Shown piece by piece: positions 26,637-37,380 of a stretch of DNA of 64,000 nucleotides. Position 1 is the stretch's first letter. Each line of letters opens with the position of its first letter. The DNA comes from Cichorium intybus (Eukaryota > Streptophyta > Magnoliopsida > Asterales > Asteraceae), in contig CM042012.1 in NCBI GenBank assembly GCA_023525715.1, positions 119,742,298 to 119,806,297 on the forward strand. The letters run 5' to 3'. The position numbers were made by a program, and so were the translations under genes. A model generated the notes under the pieces. That model worked only from the letters and a program-made list of their open reading frames with translations, searched no databases and was not told the origin of the DNA.

Positions 26637-29351
26637 TGTGACACCCCATTTCTTACTGTTTGCAAATACTATGGTTTTTCGTAAACATCCATGGATACAA
26701 AAATACAGTTTATCAAAAACCGATAATTTACATATTTAAAAACTGTGGGTGTTACAAATCCATACCAAAAATAACCATAGTAAGCAAGAAAGGATTAAAC
26801 CTTGAGTCCAAGACGGGAGCTAACTCGAGCTCCACTCCAGCCAAACTTCAATAAATCATACCTTAGCATTTTAACCTGGGATACATGGTAAAATATAGAA
26901 TACATAAGACAATAATGTCTCGTGAGTTACATGAGTTTTAGACTCAAACATTTGACTTCTTCTTCCAACTTTTTAATAAAATTCATAACATAAAACATCA
27001 GTCAAAACTTTATAGTAGTAACATTCTATAACACTTTACTTTTCAAAATCATTTCATAACATATTTTGCAAAAATAGCATCTTTCTTACTTTCTTTGACT
27101 GGTATTATAAACTTGCTGGATTTTTATACTTAGGGCCTTAATCACCATAAGTGATACCCCAAGTCTCTACAGCTAGAAAGAACAGATCAATCCTCACCAG
27201 TAGAAATTGCTTAGGAAATCTACTTCGCGATGGGGATTTTTCCCCAGTAGACTCCATACCTAACCCGGATAGGTGGGACACGACATGGTCCCAATTGGAA
27301 CACGACATGGTTCCATTAATAAGATTGCTTGCTACAAATACCAGTCATATAAATTACATCTTTAGGTGGAACACGACATGGTTCCATTAATAACATTTTT
27401 GTTTACTTGAAACATTCTTACATCTATAGTGGCTAAGTGCCAAACTTCATCACATTCTAATCATATATTTAAAACATATTTTTATAACATTCTAGGCTTA
27501 ATGCCAAATCATACTTTCCAAACATATTATGACTATATGCCCATTCGTACTTGAAAACATATATGGTTTATAACCAAAACATACTTCCCAAACATCTTGT
27601 GGCTATATGCCTATTCATACTTTCACATAATTGGCTCATTGGGCAAAACTTGCTTTCACATCATTTGACTTTTAGTCCAAAAACATAACTTCAAATATAG
27701 CTTTATACTTTCATAAACAAGTTAGAAATAATACTCTTGCATATAATTTTACATATAGAAATTTTATAAGAAGTCTTGATATACTTACTTGCCACGTACC
27801 CCAAAATGGGTAAAAATACTACATGTACTCACCTCATGTATTGCTAATAGATTGTCTAAACGTTCCTTGCATTCATACTCGTTCGTGATCCAATAATCAT
27901 TTGGCATGAACCTATAATTAACATGTTATATATTAACATTCATTCTAACTGACTCTATAACTCATTAGAGTCCTTATTATACCACTATTGGTTATAACAA
28001 ATGTATAACTTTTAAATAACTAACTTTATATGAGTCGTATTTTATACGTATTTTACTATAGTACCTCGAGAGGTCGTATTTTCATTCCGACAATTTTCCA
28101 CGAAGTTTCATACCATAATGAACTTGTGGTCAAAATTTGAGGTCAAACGGATAAGTCTAACTCCAAGTTCCAAAAATGAACCCAAAGCTTAAAAGAATGC
28201 TCACTTCATTCTGCATTTTAGTCCAGGCGCAAGATCGCGACCCGATCTCCATAGAGATCGCGACCCGATCTCCTGCTGAACAGACCAGAAATCCAATTTT
28301 TATGCTACAAATCTCTATTTTCCATATTAAGCCCTTAATACACGACTTAATCACTAGGGATTGTTCTAAGACCAAAACCATTCATTTACTTTAGGTTTTA
28401 AACCATAGAAATCATAAGTTTCAATCATTTTCCAAACATTCCCGTTTTTTGCATTTTTGATTCAAAAACTGAAATTGTCTAAAACCAATCACTTCTACTG
28501 ATTTCTTTCAACAAATACAACAATTGGAATTCATTAAAACCCATTAAAATCAAGTTGATCATATGAACTTATGATTTAGGGTTCTTAAAAAAAATTCCAA
28601 ATTTTCAACAATAACAACCTACTTTCAGGTTTTGATATGTGTTCTTACAACATACGCATATTTGAGGCTTAGAAATCAATTAAACCTCTTGGATCATAAC
28701 TGGAATTATAATGTTTCAGTCCATCCATGAAGAACACTCAAGAAAACTTAGGTTAGAAGCTTCAATTACTAACCTTTTACTTGAAAACTTCAATATACAA
28801 GCAATTCTTCCAACTTCTTCTTAAATCTTCAAGAAATATGCAGAAATCGTCTTCCAAAAATCCTTCCCGATCCTTCTCCAAGTCCAGATCATAATTATGG
28901 AGATATTTTCTCTTTTTTATACTTCCAGATTTTACATTTTTAGTCCCTAGGTTCCATTTTTTGGACTTTTGGCACTAACATCAAGTTTTGCCACATAACA
29001 CTATATTTCTTACATTTTTAGTCCAAAATAAAAATATAATTTCATAATAATTTCTGGACATGGTCAAATGACCAAATTACCTTTTTATGGTAAATTGACC
29101 AATTTACCCTCACTATCATACTTTTATAACGCCAACTTTTATTTCTTACATTTTTACCCACAAAATCATATTTTCATCACATAAAAGTCATTTGGATGTC
29201 AAATGACCATTTTGCCATTTTTTACCAATTTTCTCCGAACTCTTTGAATTTTACTACATTTTCCGCTACATTATTTTAAAACTTTCATGATTTTTGGTCT
29301 TTACCTTGAGCATTATCTCGAATATAAATTCAAGATTTTTGGGTCGTTACA
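26637..29351 (-). repeat. 5' LTR of Gypsy-A (right copy)
   Basis: A 2,715-bp LTR collinear with 20003-22718. A TATA-like tataaaaaa reads on the minus strand near 28913. The tandem CG-rich pair gatcgcgacccgatctcc occurs at 28233-28250 and 28256-28273. The sequence actcacct (sense AGGTGAGT) occurs at 27827-27834 and in the left copy at 21194-21201. Confidence 0.95.
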
Positions 29352-29356
29352 TAACC

Positions 29357-29698
29357 GACACATCAATTAGAGATAATAAATGACATTGAGGGTATTGAGC
29401 ATATTTGCATGGTTATTCACATCCAGTTTGTGATCCTCGGCATCCCAGTCACAAACAGTGGATCACATCCGAGATTAAACATGTCATTGAACAGTTCAAT
29501 GAATCTCAACAGATCTAGGAATTTCATAAGATGAAATTGATAAGTGTTTTATCTACCTTAATGACCATTATGTTGTGATTACGGCATCCCTCTTCACACC
29601 ATAGTTGGGGTATTTTGGATCCTAGCCTTATTAAATAATAAATTGGGTAATTATTTAAAAGGAATAATTAAACTAATAAATTATGTTTCCTTTTATAG
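29357..29698 (+). other. Copia-G leader, second part
   Basis: The leader continues after the taacc duplication: gacacatcaattag completes the cut palindrome motif, then non-coding sequence runs to the gag start. A ccttttatag segment lies directly before the ATG. Confidence 0.6.
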
Positions 29699-30352
29699 AT
29701 GTCTGAATCGAGTGTCAGTTCTCCTCCTTCTCATCCTTCACCCATTTCTGAGAGCCTCAGAAAGCACCTGCTTAATATGGAAAGGCTGACTGGCCTTAAC
29801 TATGAGGAATGGCTTCGCAGTTGGAGAATGGTTCTTGTTATTGCTGGAAAGCTACATCTCATTGAGTATCCGATCTCGGTTCCACTGAAACATGTCATCA
29901 CACAAAGTCTGTGTGATGAGCCTGACTTCTTAGTTGATGAATCCGAGGAAGTTCGTGACCTCATACTATTGACCATTGACCCCAAGTTCTGCAGGGATTT
30001 TGAATTCCTGGGGCCATATGAGTTAATACAACTGGTTGAGGAAAAGTTCCAAGAACCGGTTGAAGAGGAACGAGCTAGGATCTTCAAAAGACTTGCAGAG
30101 TGTAAGCTAAAAGAAGAAAGTAGCATCGATGCGCATGTTCTCAAGATTAAGAGATACATAGGCGAATTGTACAAACTTGGTCATCCAATTATTCAGGAGA
30201 TGAGTGTTAACATCCTACTTGGTTCGCTGACTAATAAGTACGATATGTTCATTCAGACGTATAGAAAGGAAGACCAGAAAAAGACCTTTGTGGAAATGTG
30301 TTCACTGTTGACTTTATATGAGTCACTCATGAAGAGACGCAGCAAGAAATGA
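29699..30352 (+). CDS. Copia-G gag-like protein (217 aa)
   Basis: The ATG at 29699 opens a 217-codon frame (MSESSVSSPPSHPSP). It fits the Copia capsid (UBN2/retrotran-gag) pattern: LLNMERLTGLNYEEWLRSWR near residues 25-44, an acidic DEPDFLVDESEEVRDLILLTI segment around residue 75, EKFQEPVEEERARIFKRLAECK and a helical C-terminal part. It has no CCHC zinc knuckle and ends in basic KRRSKK. Full Copia gags are usually longer. In another frame 30354-30474 has arginine/lysine-rich coding potential, so the true C-terminus may have been lost by a frameshift. It is the only intact-looking Copia frame in the window and may supply or mimic capsid. Function is inferred from family resemblance. Confidence 0.72.
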   Translation: MSESSVSSPPSHPSPISESLRKHLLNMERLTGLNYEEWLRSWRMVLVIAGKLHLIEYPISVPLKHVITQSLCDEPDFLVDESEEVRDLILLTIDPKFCRDFEFLGPYELIQLVEEKFQEPVEEERARIFKRLAECKLKEESSIDAHVLKIKRYIGELYKLGHPIIQEMSVNILLGSLTNKYDMFIQTYRKEDQKKTFVEMCSLLTLYESLMKRRSKK

Positions 30353-30813
30353 TCCAGATCGTCTGGACATGTTCTGAGATGTCTCAAACTGGGAATCCAT
30401 AGGATCGGATACAGTCGCGGAAAGATTGGAAGACGCTCTAAGGTCAAATCTTTTGGAAAACTTAGGTATATCTAAAAACCTCAAAACTCCTGATCCATAA
30501 TTCCTTGATACATGATGTGATAGTCACATTTGGTTTGTATGCAGGGAATCAGTAGGGTACGGGACATTGGCGCATAGGAGCACATTTGGATTGGATCTCC
30601 AGCTCATGCAGTTTTGAAGTTTAGTTAGATATTACAATCTTGTTATTAGCTTATTAGATGCAAGCGACATTGGTTTCATATAGTACATTGTTCGAGGATT
30701 TTTTTTTAATAAAATGTTGATTTGTTTTTAATTGTTTAAATTATCCTTGAAATGTTGTATGAATGTGTTAATTGCATGAATGGTAATAACTTGAATGTTG
30801 ATGTATCCAAAGT
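30353..30813 (+). other. Copia-G sequence downstream of gag
   Basis: No pol motifs. A short basic reading (30354-30474) may be frameshifted gag. The rest is AT-rich non-coding sequence up to the Gypsy-B target duplication gtttg (30814-30818). Confidence 0.55.
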
Positions 30814-30818
30814 GTTTG

Positions 30819-32123
30819 TGTAACGCCCCAATTTCCAATCAAAAATTTTCTTTAAAAATGTAAGTAAAAACATAGATAATCTTATTAACATGCTTAAAAG
30901 GTGTTCATCAAAACTATTACCAGAGTGTATACGTCCCATAATTATAAAAATCTCATTTGATAATACAACTGCAAATCATTAATGTGCGATGCACCGCCGT
31001 CACGACGAGCTCACCCCTTTACCAACTGAAGTACCTGAAAATGTTTTAAAATCAACGGGTAAGCACAAAGCTTAGTGAGTTCCACAAATTACCATACATG
31101 CCCACACATTAAACAACCCGTCCTCGAGAATGACTCGACCCTACCCGCCATACAACAGCTACGGGCGTCCATCATACAACAGCTATGGACACGGGGCGGT
31201 TCTACCCATCATACAACAGCTATGGGTTCCCGGTTACGGCCTAACCCATCATACAACAGCTATGGGACAAGGCAATAGTCCAACTCGCCATACAACAGCT
31301 ACGAGTGAACACGTATCAGTACTGAGCCCAACAACAAATAACCACAGATATAGAACAAATCATATAACTGTAAATAACACACAAGATGCCTAACATGCAA
31401 CATCACATAGTAAGGTGAGGATACTCACCTGAATCACAATCGTCCGGATAATCGATAATATCCCACACTAGGCTCGTCCGATCACCTAAATCCCACATAC
31501 ACAATCATATTAGTCACTGACCGAACTCCTATAGACTGGCCTAAAGTCAGACCCAATGTTTGGTAACCAACATTGTCGAAAATAAGCTTTTGGGTCAAAC
31601 ACCTGCTCGCCGCGGCGTGGTTTCTTACCCTACGCCGCGGCTATCTCCGCATAGTTACGTGGCTTAGCCGAACCCGCGTCGCTCACATAGCCTGTCCGTG
31701 CCGCGGACTCGTATTAATCCAAAGTCTTCTAAGCCCTAAATCAGTTCAGTCATCGGCTAGGGTTTCAATCCATACCCTTCCTCGGATCAGAAACTACCCT
31801 AATATCACTTCCTTATGGACATGCAAGTCCATGCATGTCCTTGGTCAAAACCCTAAGTGTTACAAGTCATCTAAGACTACTAGCCAAGGGATAACACCTT
31901 AATACGAGATAAAATGAAATATCATAAGGTCGATCCTCTTACCTCGCTTCTGGAAAACAGAGGAATGCACCCGATCGAAATTAGGGTTTTCACAATAGCG
32001 GCGCACCGCGCCGCGGGTTCTTCCGAGCCGCGCCGCGCGTACAAGTCCTTTGCGATTCTAGATTCTTCTTAAAGCCGCGCCGCGGATTCGTCTGGGCCGC
32101 GACTCGACGGAACGGGTCTTTCA
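30819..32123 (-). repeat. 3' LTR of Gypsy-B (left copy, internally deleted)
   Basis: A 1,305-bp LTR, on the plus strand TGTAACGCCCC to GGGTCTTTCA (the partner ends TTACA). It lacks about 155 bp present at 60365-60518 in the right copy. The lost block includes the TATA box, and short cga homology lies at the junction near 31977. It keeps the minisatellite and several CG-rich boxes (31632-31641, 31696-31706, 32006-32016, 32028-32039). Confidence 0.93.
31139..31305. repeat. Minisatellite with catacaacagctayg units, left Gypsy-B LTR
   Basis: Five copies of catacaacagctatggg-type units (variants cagctacgag and cagctacggg) are separated by variable spacers of 10-30 bp. They begin about 60 bp after aagcttagtgagtt (31068-31081). 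The same array is in the right LTR at 59520-59684. Confidence 0.88.
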
Positions 32124-32310
32124 ATTCTCCCCCACTTAACTGGATTTCGTCCCCGAAATCCGCGCCTGTAAACAACTTTGGGTAATGCATCCGCATTTCC
32201 TCCTCCGGTTCCCAAGTCCACTCGGACCCCTTATGATGCTGCCACTGCACCTTAATTACCCCTATCGTCTTATTCCCTAAAGTCTGTATTTTCCTTTCAA
32301 TGATAGCAAG
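32124..32310 (-). pseudogene. Gypsy-B polyprotein C-terminus: chromodomain
   Basis: A polypurine tract (sense AAGTGGGGGAGAAT) lies at 32124-32137. Next to it, the minus strand reads an integrase-end chromodomain: LAIIERKIQTLGNKTIGVIK, then VQWQHHKGSEWTWEPEEEMR and MHYPKLF. This domain binds methylated histone tails in chromoviruses and directs integration. It is cut at 32310 by the broken end of Gypsy-C; the codons further upstream in the open frame are Gypsy-C LTR. The upstream coding part resumes at 48046. Confidence 0.85.
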
Positions 32311-34956
32311 GCGTGATATATTGTTCAAAGTCTCATGACAACTATGTTATAATATGATTAGATTCAATTAAGTACTAAGTATGCAAACAAGATCCACAAC
32401 ATACAAATACAAATCCAAATACAACAACATTTATTACATCAAATTTAAATAGTCTTGTGGGTTTCTAAGGTACACCCTACTTTTCATCAACTTCATTCTT
32501 CAAATCTGCATCATGGGTAAAAACAGGTCAACTACGAGAGTTGGTGAGTAATCTAGTTTTATTAAAGAAAATTGTGAGTTTGAATAATTTGAAATTTGTT
32601 TTCTTTTGAAGTTGGCAAGCAACTGTTATTGAGATAACAGTTTATAAATCAAAAATTGATTAACAAATGATAACAACAACAATAAGTCCTCACCCTATAT
32701 ATATATATATATGTATATATATAGGATGGAGCATCTAATCATCATACACAATCAACCACGTGCAATCAATCACCTTAGCGTCCCAAGGCGGGGTGGTCAA
32801 CCCAATAGCGCTATTATTGTCCATAACGTACCTCAAGAATACGGGCATAGTCATGGAGATTAGACTAAAAATTGTAATGCACTACAAGTACATGTAGCGT
32901 AAACAAACAATAATTATACAAATAATGATTCATGTATAAATGTCCCAACAATGTCTCAATGGTAAAAAAAATAATAAAATGAAGTTGGAACATATTAAAA
33001 CCACATGATACACCCCAAAAGTATTGAAAATTATAAAATATGGGGTAGATTACTCACATTAGTCCAATAAGGAATGCGTGTGTTGTACGATAGACGGCTC
33101 GAGTCAAAATGTCGTAGAACCTAATATAATTAATAGTTTTGGCTTAGGAATCGATAAACGGTAATATAGTATTAATAAAAATAATTAGACACATATTCTT
33201 ATATTAGATGAATTAACAATAATCCAAATTTTGTTTTGAATATTAATGTATTCATATGTTAAATGAATTTTAAATTTAATTAATTACTTTGCTTAATTAA
33301 TTTATATCTTCACATTAGGCAAGATTTTAATAATTTCTTATTAAAATAATAACTAGTCAAATTATAAGTATTTACAGATTTTATATATTATAAACAATTA
33401 TTTATATAAAATAATCATTAAAAATGCATTTTTACATGCTTAGATATTTAGGAAAACGGTTTTAAATACTAAACAGTAATGAAACATTCTGAAATTATCA
33501 AAAAATCATTATTTCATAAAATAGTAATTACTGTAAAATTTTCATATTTTTCTTAACTGCTTTAGTATTTATTTAGTATTTTAATAATTAAACCACAACA
33601 AAATTTGGGAAAACTAATAAATGATTCCCAAAAATTCTGGAAAATTAACCATAGTTTTATAACATTATATTGGGCCTACTGTAAATATTTTGGATATTTT
33701 GGACTAAGGGAAGTATTTCTTATGTTTTTCATTATTAACTAATCAATAAAATCATAAATAATAGGAATATATTAAGATAATTTTATTAAACTTTTTATTT
33801 ATGATTAACATGTTATATATGATATTCGGATAAGGTTTTATAAATTTGGGACATGTGTAGCTATTTATTATCAATTTAAACCATTAAATAATCATTAAAT
33901 CAGGAAAAATAAGCAAACATTCTTACAAAAATCTGTAAATTGTTTCATGGAGTCTTTAACATGTTAATAAGGTGCAAAAATATAAAATCTAGTTTTTAGC
34001 ATACATAACTATATTTTGTAATTTATTTATCTACAACAAAATAAAATACAAAATAAGCATCAAACAGTAATATAAATGCATGAAACTTTATAAATCCACT
34101 TTACTCAATATATGGGTTGTTCCAGAATTTTCCAAGAATTTATTGACTGCAAAAAGTATTTTATGTGAATTATTACCCTATTTTATTGCAATAATTATAG
34201 TAATTCAATAAAAATAAGTTATTTTCTGAAAATTTCCACAACTTCTTATTTTATTGATGGGATCCTGAAAAAATCAGGTTTATGCATAAAATGAGTTTTT
34301 GATAGTTTGGTGGATTTAATTTGTTTCATTCATGAATTTGAGACTTTTAACAACATACATTGATGAATGCTTCAAGAGGGATGAAGATTTGAGTATATTG
34401 GAGTGTTCTTGGCTGAAATATGAAGATTTCTAGGAGGAATTTTGAGATTGAGAGTGAGAGAAAGAATAGATATGGTTTGAGTGGTGATGAGAATAATGTG
34501 TTGGGAGAAAAATTAAAGGAAAGATGATGGGAGGTATGAGTGGGAGACAATGAGAATAAACTTTTACTTTTGGTGGTCTTCATAATTCCCCACTAACACA
34601 AGCATCTTAAGAGTTTTATAAAATTTAATTTAGTGTTTATAAAAATAGAGTTTTATAAAAAAAATAGGTTATTATTTGATTATAACAATCTGCTTTGATT
34701 TGAAGTTTAATTATAGCATTCAAGTTTGATTTTTTTAATTTAATTAGAGCATTATACTTTGATTTGACTTTAATATGGTATCATAATTTAATTTGATTAT
34801 AGTTATAACGTTATACTATGCTATATTGCTATTAACGTCAATTTATATCGTAGTGTAAGGGTTTTGATCCTATTAGCGTCAAGAAATCTCGAGTAGGGTT
34901 TATTAAATTTTCAATTGGGTTGGGTTGACCCGAATCCATTTTAGGCGGATGTCACA
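32311..34956 (-). repeat. 3' LTR of Gypsy-C (left copy, outer end truncated)
   Basis: It begins at gcgtgatatattg, which corresponds to position 35 of the right copy, and ends GGCGGATGTCACA. Otherwise it is collinear and close to identical. The TA tract at about 32694-32722 is about 30 bp, against about 130 bp in the right copy. Confidence 0.93.
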
Positions 34957-35008
34957 GTCTCCCCTACTTTAGGAAATTTCGTCCCGGAATTTAAGAAGAT
35001 AGTACCTT
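34957..35008 (-). other. Polypurine tract region of Gypsy-C
   Basis: The minus strand reads TAAAGTAGGGGAGAC against the 3' LTR, preceded by CCGGGACGAAATTTCC. This is the usual arrangement at the 3' end of plant chromoviruses. Confidence 0.8.
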
Positions 35009-36833
35009 AAGAGAAAAGTTGCGAGTATTTGGTACGCATTTGATCCTCACGCTCCCATGTATACTCAGGTCCACGTGCTGACTACCACCTGACCTTGACC
35101 AGGGGAATGCGACTTCTTTTGAGTTGCTTTTCCTTTCGGTCGGCAATTTCCAAGGGTTTCTCGATAAATTGCATTGTCTCGTCGATTTGGATATCCTCGA
35201 GAGGAACATGAAGGTTCTCGTCAGCTAAACACTTTTTGAGGTTGGCTATATGAAATACTGGGTGAACTTTATTAAGCTCTATTAGTAGATCCAACTCGTA
35301 GGCTACTGGTCCGATCCTTTTCAGGATTTTGAACGGGTCTACATAGCGTGGTGCCAATTTACCCTTGCGTCCAAATCGAACCACACCTTTCCATGGGGAC
35401 ACTTTTAACATGACCATGTCACCCACGGTAAATTCAAGCGGTTTGCGTCGCTTGTCGGCGTAACTCTTTTGTCGGCTACGAGCTACGAGAAGGTTATTGC
35501 GAATCTGAGTGATTTTGTCGTTTGTTTCCTGGATAAGCTCAGGACCAACGATTGGAGAATCCACTGTTGCGCGAATCACGTGGGACTCGCCAATTTCATG
35601 CCAGCAAATAGGAGATCGGCATTTACGGCCATACAATGCCTCAAATGGCGTCATCTTGATGCTAGAATGATAACTGTTATTATAGGAGAATTCCACCAAC
35701 GGTAAATGAGAGTCCCAGTTTCCTCCGAAATCTAAGACACACGCCCTCAACATATCTTCGAGTGTTTGAATTGTCCTATCAAATTGACCATCGGTTTGAG
35801 GATGATAGGCGGTACTGAGATCGAGACGGGTTCCCATGGCTGCTTGAAGTGATTGCCAAAACTGAGAGAGAAATCTCCCATCACGATCTGAAATGATACT
35901 GAGAGGGATGCTATGCCGACTAACTATCTCGTCGATGTAAATCCGAGCAAGTTGTTCGACCTTGAAATGTTCACGGATGGGAAGGAAATGAGCGGATTTG
36001 GTCAAACGGTCAATGATTACCCAAATGTTGTCGTGTCCCTTGGTGGTACGGGGAAGTTTGGTTACGAAATCCATGGCGATCGCTTCCCATTTCCACTCGG
36101 GGATTACCGGTTGGACCAATAGTCCAGAGGGTCGTTGATGTTCTGCTTTGACCCTGGAACATGTAAGACATTTGGCCACGAATAAATCAATATCCTTTTT
36201 CATTCCCGACCACCAATAATTGGTTCTCAGGCCATGATACATCTTGTCAGCACCAGGATGAATGGAAAATCGAGTTTTATGGATTTCTTCCATCAGGAAG
36301 GTACGAAGATTGTTGCGATCTGGGATCCAGATGCGATCTTGATAATAGAAAATACCATCAGATTTACTTTCCAACTCCCCATCAATTCCCGTGGGCATGT
36401 CATTTTCGGTAATTGCCGAGTGTTGGGCTCCTCGAATTCGGTCACTGAGATTGGACAAGACAGGAGAACATATTAGATGGAATGCTTTGGCATGTTCTTT
36501 TCTACTTAACGCGTCGGCTACCACGTTTGCCTTGCCCGGATGATAGCGTATTTCACACTCGTAATCATTTAGAAGTTCGACCCAACGTGTTTGTCTCATG
36601 TTGAGTTCCTTTTGATTAAGAATATGTTGCAAGCTCTTGTGGTCGGTGAAAATTACGCATTTAGTGCCGTAAAGGTAATGCCTCCAAATTTTAAGAGCGA
36701 AAACCACGGCACCGAGCTCCAAATCATGAGTCGTATAATTCCTTTCATGGATTTTGAGTTGTCGCGATGCGTAAGCTATAACTTTTCCCCTTTGCATCAA
36801 AACACAACCTAGACCGAGATTGGAGGCATCCTA
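35009..36833 (-). pseudogene. Gypsy-C RNase H end, integrase and chromodomain
   Basis: From the minus-strand stop near 36833 (TAG where a Cys is expected) the frame runs on through RNase H (HERNYTTHDLELGAVVFALK, FTDHKSLQHIL, YHPGKANVVADALSR). The integrase zinc finger follows (HPGADKMYHGLR, then CLTCSRVKAEHQ), then the core: Asp in MDFVTKLPRT, Asp in ISDRDGRF, and TDGQFDRTIQ. Family members have SE where FD stands, so the catalytic Glu is Asp here. The C-terminal SPWKGVVRFGRKGKL segment and chromodomain (PLVKVRW, stop TAG near 35082, then GPEYTWEREDQ) end at about 35009. It is non-functional as it stands. Confidence 0.93.
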
Positions 36834-37380
36834 GTATACCACGAAATCTTCGGATCCTTCAGGGAGTGTAAGAATTGGAGCGTCACACAATCTTTGTTTA
36901 AGAGTTTGGAAAGCGTCTTCCTGCTTGGGTCCCCAATCAAATGGCATACCCTTGCAAGTGAGAAAAGTAAGCGGTAAAGCGATCTTTGAGAAATTTGAAA
37001 TGAAACGCCGGTAATAGCCGGCTAAACCGAGGAATGACCGAATTTCCTTGGGGGTATGTGGGGCTTTCCAATTCTTGACTGTTTCAACTTTTGTGGGATC
37101 GACTAAAATACCCTTGTCACTTACAATATGACCGAGGAATTGTACCTCATTTAACCAAAACTCGCATTTCGAAAATTTGGCATAAAGCTGATTTCCTTGC
37201 AATATTTGGAGAGTTAGACGAAGGTGTCTTTCATGGTCTGCCTTTGTCTTGGAGTAAATGAGGATGTCATCAATAAAGACGATAACAAAACGGTCGAGAT
37301 AAGGTTTAAATACCCGATTCATCAAGTCCATGAATGCGGCAGGGGCATTCGTTAGGCCAAAGGCATAACGGTGAACTCGC
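36834..37380 (-). pseudogene. Gypsy-C reverse transcriptase, second half
   Basis: The minus strand encodes FGLTNAPAAFMDLMNRVF, the catalytic VFIDDILIYSK, KCEFWLNEVQFLGHIVS and the connection region to PILTLPEGSEDFVVY. It lies one frame off from the first half. The T run at 37359-37361 (minus strand) has three T where the conserved Pro-Phe-Gly needs four, a one-base deletion. A TAG closes it near 36833. Confidence 0.93.

Larger units (their letters stand above)
20003..29351 (-). mobile_element. Gypsy-A: large non-coding LTR element (LARD-like)
   Basis: A 9.35-kb element flanked by 5-bp duplications taacc (19998-20002 and 29352-29356). It has two 2.7-kb LTRs and a 3.9-kb internal region. The minus orientation is fixed by the primer site next to the right LTR and a polypurine tract next to the left LTR. 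No gag or pol motif is visible on either strand, so it would need enzymes from another element. Long LTRs and a non-coding interior fit the LARD class. LTRs are nearly identical by eye, so insertion looks fairly recent. Confidence 0.93.

Noticed and set aside
31139..31305. CRISPR-like repeat/spacer pattern (catacaacagctatggg)
   Set aside because: Only five short, variable units with irregular gaps, duplicated in both LTRs of Gypsy-B; it is a minisatellite.
31573..31902. 109-aa frame in the Gypsy-B LTR (related frame at 59941-60288)
   Set aside because: Lies within LTR sequence, includes the CG-rich boxes and is antisense to the element; similarity of the two copies is LTR duplication.
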